From: Amycolatopsis vancoresmycina
GTDB taxonomy: Bacteria; Actinomycetota; Actinomycetes; Mycobacteriales; Pseudonocardiaceae
NCBI RefSeq assembly: GCF_000716785.1
Contig: NZ_JNYY01000002.1
Span: 1-64,000, forward strand
DNA length: 64,000 bases
Direction of reading: 5' to 3'
The notes beneath the pieces were generated by a model, which was given only the letters and a program-made list of their open reading frames with translations, did no database searches and was not told the origin of the DNA. Position 1 is the stretch's first letter, and each line of letters opens with the position of its first letter. Below are positions 8,069 to 17,115 of the stretch, one piece after another. The position numbers were made by a program, and so were the translations under genes.

Positions 8069-8092
8069 TTAGCCGAACGACCGCCTGGGTAT
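8067..8092 (+). promoter_or_regulatory. Possible SigB-type promoter for the second HATPase gene
   Basis: GATT (8067-8070), a 16-base spacer and GGGTAT (8087-8092) fit the relaxed Streptomyces SigB pattern GNNT-N14-16-GGGTAT. It lies 38 bases before ATG 8131, and its -35 overlaps the sigma gene stop region. Confidence 0.5.
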
Positions 8093-8130
8093 TTCGCGGG
8101 CGGTACCGAACTCACTGGGAGGGGGACCGG

Positions 8131-8550
8131 ATGACGACGTCGAGAATGCCGCAGCGCGCAGCTGCGCCGGCCGCCCCGCTGAGGGTGCTCCTCCCCGCCG
8201 ATGTCACGGCTCCGGCGCTGGCCCGGCACGAGGTGCGGCAGACGCTGCTGCGCCTCGGCCTGCAGGAGTGCCAGTTCGACGACATCCTGCTCGCGACGTC
8301 GGAGCTGGTCACGAACGCCTTCGAGCACGGCGAACGGCCGCAGCGGCTCGAGCTGGAGTACGACGGCGTGCGGGTGACGCTGCGGGTTTACGACACCGGA
8401 CGGCGGCTGCCCGCGCTGCGGGCGCCGTCCCCGGCGGAGGCGCGCAGCCGCGGGCTCGTCCTGGTGCAGGCCCTGTCACTCGACTGGGGCTTCGAACGCT
8501 GCCCCGCCGGCAAGTACGTCTGGGCGGTCTTCCAGGTGCCGCCCGCCTGA
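8131..8550 (+). CDS. ATP-binding HATPase, RsbW/SpoIIAB-like regulator
   Basis: This 139-residue HATPase_c_2 protein has a clear N-box (LLATSELVTNAFEHG, Asn near residue 62), an abbreviated G1 region (VYDTGRRLPALR) and a G2-like RGLVLVQALSLDWGF. Actinomycetes have many of these single-domain kinases as switches on sigma factors or antagonists. GGGAGGGGG precedes the ATG. It follows the sigma gene by 62 bases and has its own candidate SigB-type promoter, so it may be a feedback brake on the same sigma factor. That link is inferred. Confidence 0.85.
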   Translation: MTTSRMPQRAAAPAAPLRVLLPADVTAPALARHEVRQTLLRLGLQECQFDDILLATSELVTNAFEHGERPQRLELEYDGVRVTLRVYDTGRRLPALRAPSPAEARSRGLVLVQALSLDWGFERCPAGKYVWAVFQVPPA

Positions 8551-9036
8551 TCAGCGCACCTTCCGCGCGGCATCGGTCTCGCCGATCCGCTCCCGGAACG
8601 GCTTCCGGTCGAGGGCTTCGACGATCGCGTCCAGCAGGGCCCGCAGCGAGTACGGCAGCTCGGCTTCCAGCGCGGCCGCCGCCTCGGTCGTCGCCGCCCA
8701 CTCCGCCTCGATCAGCGGCAGCAGATCACGGGTCTTCGCGGTGAGCGACACGATCCGCTGCCGGGCGTCGGCGCCCGGTTCCAGCGTCACCAGGCCGGCC
8801 CGGCTCATCTGCGCAACGGTCTGGCTGGCCGCCGAGTGCGTCACGCGCATCTCGGCGGCGAGGTCGCGGATGGCCAGCGGGCCGCGCGCCAGCAGCGCCC
8901 GCACCACCGGCGAGTACCGCGGCCGGTAGCCCTCGAGGCCGATGTCGGCGAGGAACCGGGCGACGTCGCCGTCGAGGATCTCGAGGACGTGCCGCAGCCG
9001 GGTCCCCAGCCCGTCCGGACCCGAAGTCATGGCCAT
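8551..9036 (-). CDS. MarR-family regulator
   Basis: This 161-residue protein has a winged helix (LAIRDLAAEMRVTHSAASQTVAQMSRAGLV, then the wing DARQRIVSLT) flanked by long helices, the MarR layout. It could start at either of two nearby ATGs (9036 or 9030); the first is used here. It is divergent from an aldo/keto reductase with only 41 bases between the starts, so it probably regulates that gene and itself. No palindromic operator stands out in the gap. Confidence 0.85.
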   Translation of the reverse strand: MAMTSGPDGLGTRLRHVLEILDGDVARFLADIGLEGYRPRYSPVVRALLARGPLAIRDLAAEMRVTHSAASQTVAQMSRAGLVTLEPGADARQRIVSLTAKTRDLLPLIEAEWAATTEAAAALEAELPYSLRALLDAIVEALDRKPFRERIGETDAARKVR

Positions 9037-9077
9037 GACGGCCGATCATAGGCGGGCGCGTGTGCTTGGATCGCGGC

Positions 9078-10055
9078 ATGGAGAACCGCAAGATCGCCCG
9101 TCTGGGCCGCGAGGTGTCCGTCGTCGGGCTCGGCTGCTGGCAGCTCGGCGCGGACTGGGGCGAGGTCGACGAGAACGACGCACTGGCCGTGCTGCACGCG
9201 GCGGCCGACAACGGTGTCACCTTCTTCGACACCGCGGACGTCTACGGCGACGGCCGCAGCGAGCGGCTGGTCGGCCGGTTCCTGACCGAGCGCGGCGGCG
9301 TCTTCGTGGCGACCAAGATGGGCCGCCGGGTCGAGCAGGTGCCGGAGAACTACGTCGCCGCGAACTTCCGCGAGTGGAACGACCGGTCGCGCCGCAACCT
9401 CGGCGTCGACACGCTCGACCTGGTCCAGCTGCACTGCCCGCCGACGCCGGTGTACTCCTCCGACGCGGTCTACGACGCCCTCGACGCGATGGTCGACGAA
9501 GGCCGGATCAAGGCGTACGGCGTCAGCGTCGAGACGGCCGAGGAGGCGCTGACCGCGCTGGCGCGGCCGCACGTGGCTTCCGTCCAGATCATCCTCAACT
9601 GCCTGCGCCTCAAGCCGCTGGAGCGCGTGCTGCCCGCGGCGGCGGAGGCGGGCGCCGGGATCATCGCGCGGGTGCCGCTGGCGTCCGGCCTGCTGTCCGG
9701 CCGCTACACCGCGGACACGGAGTTCGCCGAGAACGACCACCGCAACTACAACCGCAACGGCGACGCGTTCGACGTCGGCGAGACCTTCTCCGGCGTGCCC
9801 TACGAGGTCGGGCTGGCGGCCGTCGAGCGGCTGCGCGGGCTCGTGCCGTCCGGGCAGACGCTCGCGCAGTTCGCGTTGCGCTGGATCATCGACCAGCCGG
9901 GGGTCAGCACGGTCATCCCGGGCGCCCGCAACGCTTCCCAGGCTTCGGCGAACACGGCGGCGGCCGCGCTGCCCCCGCTGTCCGACGAGGCGCTGGCCGG
10001 CGTCCGCGAAACCTACGACGAGCTGATCCGGCCGCTGGTGCACGATCGCTGGTAG
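9078..10055 (+). CDS. Aldo/keto reductase
   Basis: This 325-residue NADPH-dependent oxidoreductase has the TIM-barrel tetrad Asp51, Tyr56, Lys80 and His119 (FFDTADVYG, VATK, QLHCP), and the late cofactor-binding segment STVIPGARN. It resembles the general-stress AKRs with broad carbonyl substrates. ATG 9078 is preferred over an in-frame TTG 18 bases upstream because the family start, with RLGREVSVVGLGCW soon after, then aligns. It is divergent from a MarR regulator and 18 bases ahead of a nitroreductase gene, so the two reductases may share a transcript. Confidence 0.92.
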   Translation: MENRKIARLGREVSVVGLGCWQLGADWGEVDENDALAVLHAAADNGVTFFDTADVYGDGRSERLVGRFLTERGGVFVATKMGRRVEQVPENYVAANFREWNDRSRRNLGVDTLDLVQLHCPPTPVYSSDAVYDALDAMVDEGRIKAYGVSVETAEEALTALARPHVASVQIILNCLRLKPLERVLPAAAEAGAGIIARVPLASGLLSGRYTADTEFAENDHRNYNRNGDAFDVGETFSGVPYEVGLAAVERLRGLVPSGQTLAQFALRWIIDQPGVSTVIPGARNASQASANTAAAALPPLSDEALAGVRETYDELIRPLVHDRW

Positions 10056-10073
10056 GCCCGGCATGATGGGCCG

Positions 10074-10712
10074 ATGATGACGCCCGAAGAGCTCCTGACG
10101 ACCACCAGGACCGTCCGCAAGCGCCTCGACCTCGAGCGCCCGGTCCCGCTCGACCTGGTCAAGCACTGCGTGCAGGTGGCCCTGCAGGCGCCGAGCGGTT
10201 CCAACACCCAGCGGTGGCAGTGGCTGGTGGTCACCGACGCCGGGCAGCGCGCCGCGCTCGGCGGGATCTACCGCCGGGCGTGCCAGGAGTACCTGGAGTC
10301 GTCGCGGGCGGCGGGCAAGCTGTTCGCCGACGACCCCGAGCGGTCGAAGGTGCAGCAGCGCGTGGGCGACAGCGTCGCCTACCTGGCCGACCGGATGGGT
10401 GACGTGCCGGTGCTCGTCGTCCCCTGCCTGGAGACGGATTCGGCGGAGCTGCCGGCGGGCAACCAGGCCGGCCTGTGGGCCTCGCTGCTGCCGGCGGCGT
10501 GGAGCTACATGCTCGCGGCGCGCTCGGTGACGCTGGGCACGGCGTGGACGACGCTGCACCTGAAGTACGAGCAGGAGGCGGCGGAGGTGCTGGAGCTGCC
10601 GAAGAACGTGCACCAGGCCGCCCTGATCCCGACGGCGTTCTACACGGGCGAGACGTTCAAGCCGGCGGCGCGGCAGCCCCTCGAGGAGGTCCTGCACCTC
10701 GACCGCTGGTGA
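10074..10712 (+). CDS. Nitroreductase-family FMN oxidoreductase
   Basis: This 212-residue protein starts with the family pattern TTTRTVRKRLDLERPVP and APSGSNTQRWQWLVV, the FMN phosphate-binding region, and has a second flavin segment around WSYMLAARSVTLGTAWTTLH. Such enzymes reduce nitro compounds, quinones or enones with NAD(P)H. ATG 10074 and 10077 are both possible. It follows the aldo/keto reductase by 18 bases. The physiological substrate is unknown. Confidence 0.88.
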   Translation: MMTPEELLTTTRTVRKRLDLERPVPLDLVKHCVQVALQAPSGSNTQRWQWLVVTDAGQRAALGGIYRRACQEYLESSRAAGKLFADDPERSKVQQRVGDSVAYLADRMGDVPVLVVPCLETDSAELPAGNQAGLWASLLPAAWSYMLAARSVTLGTAWTTLHLKYEQEAAEVLELPKNVHQAALIPTAFYTGETFKPAARQPLEEVLHLDRW

Positions 10713-10774
10713 CCCGCGAAGGCCCGTGCCATCCGGGGCTCCGCCCCGGGCCGGGGGCTCCGCCACCCGGACCC

Positions 10775-10831
10775 CCGTGAAAGCCTCCTTGCCGGGGCAG
10801 TTGGGGGACGTCGGCAAGGAGGCCGTCACGG
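10775..10831. repeat. CCGTGAAGGCCTC-type hairpin, probable terminator
   Basis: A 19-base arm (10775-10793) pairs with 10813-10831 at 17 of 19 positions around a 19-base loop. It lies between the convergent nitroreductase and 3D-domain genes and shares its outer arm with the hairpin at 49119-49162. It probably ends transcription in one or both directions. Confidence 0.6.
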
Positions 10832-10851
10832 CCTTTCGGCGGCCGGGTGGT

Positions 10852-11595
10852 CTACCGCACGGTGAGCGTGAGCCGCTGGATGCCCCAGGCGTCGGCCTGG
10901 GACCCGGGCAGCCAGACGTCGACGATGTCGTCCTTGATCCAGCTGCCGATGTCGGCGGCGTAGCACTCGCCGTAACCGGGGACGGTGAACCGGGTGCCCC
11001 ACGGGATGTTCCGGGCGTCGACGGCGCAGAAACCCGGCCCCGCGTTGTAGCCGAGCGCGGTCTGGGCGACGTCGTTGTACGACGTGACGCGGTAGTTCAG
11101 CGTGGTGCCCGCCGGGACGCGGTAGGCCGCGAGCCGGTCCGCGCCGTCGAGGCGGTAGGCGGTCGAGATCTGGCCGAGCGAGCCCGGCGAGTTGTCCTCC
11201 GCGGTCATCGCGTAGAGCTGGTAGTTCGCGTTCTGGCACGGGCTCGCGTCGGTGACCGTGAGGGTCGGCTGGCCCCAGTCGCTGATCCACTGCAGGGCCT
11301 GGCCGTTGCGGAACGCGCGGTAGGCCTTCGCGCCGGCGACCCTGGCGAAGGTGAAGGTGACCTTGCCGTCGGTGCCCAGTCCCCCGCTGACCGAGCCGGG
11401 CGCGGGCAGGCGGTTGCTCACGTCGACGGCGCCAGCGAGCGTGCCGGGGCCGTGCCCGCCGGTGACCGGGCGGTCGGGGATCGGGCCGGAGTAGAAGTGC
11501 TGGCACGCGGGCAGGGTCGCGGCCGAGGCGGCGGGGGCGACGAGCACGCTGCCGGCCGCGAAGGCGGCCAGCGCGAGGACGTGGGCAAGGCGCAT
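10852..11595 (-). CDS. Secreted 3D-domain (RlpA/MltA-like) protein
   Basis: This 247-residue protein has a signal peptide (MRLAHVLALAAFAAGSVLVAPAASA, cleavage near residue 25-26). A fibronectin-like middle (DGKVTFTFARVAGAKAYRAF) follows, then a C-terminal 3D domain marked by FCAVDARNIPWGTRFTVPGYG, AADIGSWI and DDIVDVWLPG. 3D domains occur in lytic transglycosylases and resuscitation-type wall enzymes; the three Asp that name the domain are visible. Cell-wall remodelling is the likely role. Three DasR-like operator sequences lie just upstream, which suggests control by aminosugar status. Confidence 0.82.
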   Translation of the reverse strand: MRLAHVLALAAFAAGSVLVAPAASAATLPACQHFYSGPIPDRPVTGGHGPGTLAGAVDVSNRLPAPGSVSGGLGTDGKVTFTFARVAGAKAYRAFRNGQALQWISDWGQPTLTVTDASPCQNANYQLYAMTAEDNSPGSLGQISTAYRLDGADRLAAYRVPAGTTLNYRVTSYNDVAQTALGYNAGPGFCAVDARNIPWGTRFTVPGYGECYAADIGSWIKDDIVDVWLPGSQADAWGIQRLTLTVR

Positions 11596-11653
11596 GGCGA
11601 GGAAACCTCCGTGGTGGGGACCGGGGTGGAGGTGACGCAAGCGGGTTCGCCGC

Positions 11654-11703
11654 TGGTCAAGACCGTAAGTGGCCTGGACCACTCCGTCAATAGGTCTAGA
11701 CCT
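11654..11703. promoter_or_regulatory. Cluster of three DasR-like operators (dre)
   Basis: TGGTCAAGACCG (11654-11665), TGGCCTGGACCA (11670-11681) and AGGTCTAGACCT (11692-11703) each resemble the core TGGTCTAGACCA of the Streptomyces DasR site. The third is a perfect 12-base palindrome. They lie 59-108 bases upstream of the 3D-domain gene. No DasR gene is present in the window. Confidence 0.6.
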
Positions 11704-11726
11704 TTTATCGCCGATCGGCGCAACGC

Positions 11727-12365
11727 CTACAGGTAACCCACCAGGCGGTCGGCCAGTGCGCCCGGGTGGCTGAGCGGGACGCAGTGCGGGCCGTCGAGTT
11801 CGTCCGGCTCGATCCCGAGCCGCTCGCGCGCCACCCGCCGCTGGAAGTCCGGGACGAAGAACCGGTCGTCGCGGGCCAGCAGCACGCGGGTGGGGACGTC
11901 CGGGTGGGCCGGGAGCGGCCACGGCTCGTCCCACTCCTTGCTCACCTGCTCGCGCCCGTGCGCCTGGCACGCCTCGGCCAGCGGCGCCGGGACGCCGTTG
12001 AAGAACTGCTCGGTCTCGCTCAGCCCCTTCGGCGCCTCGAAACCGGTGTTGCCCCACCACTGCCCCGGCGGTTCGCCGGGTGCCGGGATCATCCCGGCCA
12101 GGTAGACCAGCAGCCGCGCCCGGACCTTCGCGGCGACGAGCGGCGCGGTGAACCCGCCGTACGAGTGGCCGACGACGGCGACGTCGGTGCGGTCGCCGAG
12201 CGCGGCCAGCACCGTGTCGGTGAACTCCGTCAGCCCGGCCGAGGGATCGGTGATCGGCAGGTCCGGGGCGATGGCGTCGTGCCCGCGGGCGGCCAGCTCC
12301 GGGACGAGCAGGTGGAAGTCCCAGCCGCTGCCGCCGCCTCCGTGGATCAGCGCGAAAGTCGTCAC
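11727..12365 (-). CDS. Alpha/beta hydrolase
   Basis: This 212-residue hydrolase has the oxyanion-side motif LIHGGGGSGWDF near the start, the nucleophile elbow GHSYGG (Ser near residue 67), a late acid in LLARDDRF and the catalytic His in DGPHCVPLSHPG. It resembles small esterases and salicylate-esterase-like proteins. The start follows the HNH nuclease stop by 10 bases on the same strand, so the two may form an operon. The substrate is not evident. Confidence 0.88.
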   Translation of the reverse strand: MTTFALIHGGGGSGWDFHLLVPELAARGHDAIAPDLPITDPSAGLTEFTDTVLAALGDRTDVAVVGHSYGGFTAPLVAAKVRARLLVYLAGMIPAPGEPPGQWWGNTGFEAPKGLSETEQFFNGVPAPLAEACQAHGREQVSKEWDEPWPLPAHPDVPTRVLLARDDRFFVPDFQRRVARERLGIEPDELDGPHCVPLSHPGALADRLVGYL

Positions 12366-12375
12366 GCCGGCCAGC

Positions 12376-13047
12376 TCAGCAGCGGCGCAGCATGTCGGTC
12401 AACGCCGTTTTCTCGGCCTGGGTGATCGTCAGCCCGTAGTAGTGCTTCACGACGATCCAGTCGGTCGCGTAGGTGCACCAGAACGCCACCAGCGGCGGCT
12501 TCCACTGGTCGGGCGCCTTGTCGCTCTTCTGCTGGTTGACGTTGTCGGTGACGGCGAACAGCTGCGGGCGGGTCAGGTCGTTGGCGAACTGCTCGCGCTT
12601 CTCGGTCGTCCACGCCTTCGCGCCGCTCGCCCACGCCTGGCCGAGCGGGACCATGTGGTCGATGTCGAGGTCGGTGGGCTTGGTCCAGGTCTCGTCGTCG
12701 TAGACGCTGGTCCAGGTGCCGGACGTCGGCTTGCAGTCCTTGTCCGTCTTGACGTCCTTGCCATCGCGCTTGAGGACGACCTCGCGGGTGTCGCAATTGG
12801 ACCCCTGGCTGTCCCAGTGCGGGAACTTTTCACGGGAGTAACCGTCCATCGAGGTCCGCGCGGCGATGGTGAGCTCGTCGAGCTGCTTCTGCGCGTCGCC
12901 CGCGCTGACCGGGACCGGTGCCGAGGACGGCGGCGGGGCCGCGCCCGCGCCCCGCGTCGCCCAGTACCCGAAGAGCGCGACGGCCAGTACCGCGATTACC
13001 AGCAGAGTTCGCTGCGTCACGCTGAGCCGAAAGCCTCGGGCCGCCAC
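12376..13047 (-). CDS. Membrane-tethered or secreted HNH-family nuclease (DUF1524-like)
   Basis: This 223-residue protein has a single N-terminal hydrophobic segment (TLLVIAVLAVALFGYWATRG) followed by a Pro-rich linker and an extracellular domain with DLDIDHMVPLGQAWASGA and FAVTDNVNQQKSDKAP. The DIDHMVPL motif with downstream Asn and Lys residues is the HNH/beta-beta-alpha metal core of secreted DUF1524-like nucleases. Four cysteines may form disulfides. The GTG start at 13047 follows GAGAGGAGAAA. It may serve nucleic-acid scavenging or defence outside the cell. It is upstream of the hydrolase at 11727 in a possible operon. Confidence 0.85.
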   Translation of the reverse strand: MAARGFRLSVTQRTLLVIAVLAVALFGYWATRGAGAAPPPSSAPVPVSAGDAQKQLDELTIAARTSMDGYSREKFPHWDSQGSNCDTREVVLKRDGKDVKTDKDCKPTSGTWTSVYDDETWTKPTDLDIDHMVPLGQAWASGAKAWTTEKREQFANDLTRPQLFAVTDNVNQQKSDKAPDQWKPPLVAFWCTYATDWIVVKHYYGLTITQAEKTALTDMLRRC

Positions 13048-13225
13048 GATTTTCTCCTCTCACCTGCGCCGTCGCGCGGCGTAGTCTCACCTCTGCCGGC
13101 GCGGGACAACCGCGCCGACACGACGACCTGGCGCGAATGTGACGTCGCCCACCCACGGCGGACGTGTCACACGGAGCCGATCAACTGCGACTACCGGAGC
13201 AGGACCCATCCGGAGGGAGCAGCCG

Positions 13226-14269
13226 ATGCCCGGCCGGCTCAAGAAGTTCGACGAGTTCTTCCAGCGCAAAGCCGCCGAGGGCGGCAACGTCGTCGCCATG
13301 GCCCGCATGGGCGCGGCGATGCGCGAACGCGGGGAGCTCGCCGAGGCCGAGTCGTGGTACCGCAAGGCCGCCATGGGCGGTGACCGCGTCTCGATGACGG
13401 CGCTGGCCCACCTGCTGGCCGAACGCGGCGCGGCGGACGAGGCCGAACGCTGGTACCACGAGGCCGCACTGGCCGGCGAGCCGCACGGGATGCAGTTCCT
13501 CGCCAAGTCCTACGAGCGGCGCGGCAAGCGCGAAGACGCCCGGCACTGGTACGGCGAGGCGGCCCGCGCCGGCGACCTGCCGTCGATGGCCGCACTGGGA
13601 CGGCTGCTCCGCGAAGAGGGGCACGGCGAAGAGGCCCAGTCGTGGCTGCGCCAGGCCGCCGAAGCGGGGTACACCGGCGCGATGGTCGACCTGGGCATCG
13701 TGCTGCGCGACCGCGGGCAGGCCGCCGAAGCGTCCCGCTGGTGGCGGTCCGCCGTGCAGGCCGGCGACCTCGCGGCCACCTGCCAGCTCGGCAGGCAGGC
13801 CGAACGGCTCGGCAGGCCGGCCGACGCCGAAGGGTGGTACCGCCAGGGCGCGACCGGCGGCCACGTCGAGGCGATCACCCGGCTCGGGCTGCTGCTGCAC
13901 CGCCGCGGCGACCTCGAAGAAGCCGAGAACTGGTACCTCGACGCGGCCGAGCGCGGCGACCCGGCGGCGATGACGAACCTCGGCGTCCTGGCCCGCAACC
14001 GCGGCGACGAGGGCGAAGCCGCCGCCTGGTACCGCAAGGCCGCCGAGCACGGCAGCATCCCCGCCCTCACCAACCTCGGCCACCTCGCCGAGCACCGCGA
14101 GGACCTGGCGGCGGCGGAGCAGTGGTTCCGCCGCGCCGCCGAGACGGGCGACGTCCAGGGCATGCTCAGCCTGGCGCGCATGCTGCGGGCGCGGGGCGCG
14201 TCACACGAGGCCGACCTGTGGCTGGCGCGCGCCGAAACCGTGCAGGACGAGCGTGAACACCAGCACTGA
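13226..14269 (+). CDS. Sel1/TPR-repeat protein
   Basis: This 347-residue soluble protein is built from about nine repeats of roughly 36 residues with the consensus G-x-x-x-A-M-x-x-L-G-x-L-x-x-x-R-G-x-x-x-E-A-E-x-W-Y-R-x-A-A. A good example is GDPAAMTNLGVLARNRGDEG, followed by EAAAWYRKAAEHG. Sel1-like solenoids act as protein-interaction scaffolds. Start MPGRLKKFDEFF is chosen because GGAGGGAG precedes ATG 13226. There is no signal peptide or membrane segment. The partner is unknown. Confidence 0.88.
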   Translation: MPGRLKKFDEFFQRKAAEGGNVVAMARMGAAMRERGELAEAESWYRKAAMGGDRVSMTALAHLLAERGAADEAERWYHEAALAGEPHGMQFLAKSYERRGKREDARHWYGEAARAGDLPSMAALGRLLREEGHGEEAQSWLRQAAEAGYTGAMVDLGIVLRDRGQAAEASRWWRSAVQAGDLAATCQLGRQAERLGRPADAEGWYRQGATGGHVEAITRLGLLLHRRGDLEEAENWYLDAAERGDPAAMTNLGVLARNRGDEGEAAAWYRKAAEHGSIPALTNLGHLAEHREDLAAAEQWFRRAAETGDVQGMLSLARMLRARGASHEADLWLARAETVQDEREHQH

Positions 14270-14329
14270 CCCTATTGTGTGATCCAATTCACAGTTCTAG
14301 CCTGAGAGCGCACCCCAGGAGGTTGCGCA

Positions 14330-14797
14330 ATGAGGCCACGAGTCCTGGTCGCGAGTATCGGCAACGTCTTCTTGCACGACGACGGCTTCGGTGTCGAAGT
14401 GATCAGGGAACTGGACCGGGCGGGCCTGCCCCCGTGGGTGCAGATCGCCGACTACGACATCGCCACGGTCCACCTGGCGTACGACCTGACCGGCGGCTAC
14501 GACACGACGATCCTCCTGGACGCCACCCCGCACGGCGGCCCACCGGGCACGCTGACCTTGACCTCGGCCACCGAAACGCACGACCTCCCGGGCGACGCGG
14601 TGGTCCGCCTCCTCCGCCTCCTGGGCGGCGACGCGGGCCGCGTCCTGGTGCTGTCCTGCGAACCGGCGTGCGTCGACGGCGGGATCGGCCTGTCCGCGGA
14701 GGTGGGCGCCGCGGTCCCGGCCGCGGTGCGCGTGGTCACCGAACTGGCGTGGGGCGCGAGCCCGGCGCTGCCGGTCAAGGAGAAGACCGAGGTCTGA
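14330..14797 (+). CDS. Hydrogenase-maturation-type protease (M52 family)
   Basis: This 155-residue protein has the family start VLVASIGNVFLHDDGFGVEV, with metal-ligand candidates Asp18 and Asp64 (LLDAT), and LSCEPACVDGGIGLS in place of the classical His region. M52 proteases clip the C-terminus of NiFe-hydrogenase large subunits after nickel insertion. The CEPA form is one I associate with actinomycete members. No hydrogenase subunit or Hyp gene is in the window, so the partner must be elsewhere or the role has changed. The ATG follows CAGGAGG. Its 3' end overlaps the convergent LysR gene by 23 bases. Confidence 0.82.
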   Translation: MRPRVLVASIGNVFLHDDGFGVEVIRELDRAGLPPWVQIADYDIATVHLAYDLTGGYDTTILLDATPHGGPPGTLTLTSATETHDLPGDAVVRLLRLLGGDAGRVLVLSCEPACVDGGIGLSAEVGAAVPAAVRVVTELAWGASPALPVKEKTEV

Positions 14798-15680
14798 CCT
14801 GCGCCACCGGGTCCGGCAGCTGCCGCAGGGCTTCGAGCACCACGTTGACCGCCGCCCGGGGTGGGGAGCCCCGCCGGACCACCGCCGCGATCGTGCGCGT
14901 CACCGGGGTGGCCAGCTCCCGCGTTGCCACGCGATAGCGGCGGTCCACCGCCAAGCCCGGCAGCAGCGCGATCGACAAGCCCGCTTCGACGTGCTGCAGC
15001 GTCATCAGGTAGTTGCTGAAGCGGCACACCACCCGCGGTTCGAAACCCGACTCGCGGCACAGGCGCAGCGTCAGGTTCGCCATGTACGACTGGGGCACGT
15101 CCAGCGCCCACGGCTCGTCCGCGTACGCCGACAGCACCGCGGGGCCGCGGGGGGCGTCCGGCGGGGTCACCAGCACGATCGGGTCCGTGGCCAGCGGGAT
15201 GATGTCGAGGTCGGGGCCCAGTGGCAGCTCGACGAAATCGGTCGTGGTGATGATGACGTCGGCGTCGCCGCCGCGCAGGGCCGGGATGCTCTCGTGCGGC
15301 TCCAGCTCCAGCAGCTGGACCTCGAGGTGCGGGTGCGCCAGCCGGGTGACCGCCGGGACCGCCAGGGTGTGGATCGCGCTCTGGAACGCGCCCAGCCGGA
15401 CCAGGCCGGCCGGCTCCTCGCTCAGGCTGCGCAGCTCCGCCTCGACCGTGTCCAAGTGGTCGAGGATCGCCCGCGCGCGGCGGGCCAGCATCAGCCCCGC
15501 CGGTGTCAGGCGGACCCGGCGGCCGGTGCGTTCCAGCAGCTGGGTGCGGGTTTCCGCTTCGAGCACGGCCAGCTGCTGCGACACGCTCGACGCGCTCAGG
15601 TTCGCGTCCTGTGCGACCGCGCGGACCGTGCCCAGCGTGTCGAGGCGGCTCAGCAGGCGCAGGCGCCACGGGTTCAGCAT
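14775..15680 (-). CDS. dgdR: LysR-family regulator, DgdR-like
   Basis: This 301-residue LysR protein has an N-terminal helix-turn-helix (TVRAVAQDANLSASSVSQQL, about residues 17-36) and a C-terminal effector-binding domain. It is divergent from a dialkylglycine decarboxylase gene, the same arrangement as dgdR/dgdA of Burkholderia cepacia, where DgdR controls the decarboxylase. A perfect 7-5-7 inverted repeat containing the LysR pattern T-N11-A lies 11 bases from its start. The symbol is inferred from this context rather than from sequence comparison. Its 3' end overlaps the protease gene. Confidence 0.75.
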   Translation of the reverse strand: MLNPWRLRLLSRLDTLGTVRAVAQDANLSASSVSQQLAVLEAETRTQLLERTGRRVRLTPAGLMLARRARAILDHLDTVEAELRSLSEEPAGLVRLGAFQSAIHTLAVPAVTRLAHPHLEVQLLELEPHESIPALRGGDADVIITTTDFVELPLGPDLDIIPLATDPIVLVTPPDAPRGPAVLSAYADEPWALDVPQSYMANLTLRLCRESGFEPRVVCRFSNYLMTLQHVEAGLSIALLPGLAVDRRYRVATRELATPVTRTIAAVVRRGSPPRAAVNVVLEALRQLPDPVAQVRPRSSP

Positions 15681-15691
15681 GCCGCCATCTT

Positions 15692-15710
15692 TGTTCGGCG
15701 AAACCGAACA
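15692..15710. promoter_or_regulatory. LysR-type operator between dgdR and dgdA
   Basis: TGTTCGG (15692-15698), five bases and CCGAACA (15704-15710) form a perfect inverted repeat in the 87-bp divergent gap. It is the obvious binding site for the LysR regulator at 14775-15680. Confidence 0.65.
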
Positions 15711-15728
15711 GGAAAGCCGGAATTGTGA

Positions 15729-17110
<1,382 letters not shown>

Positions 17111-17115
17111 GGGCG

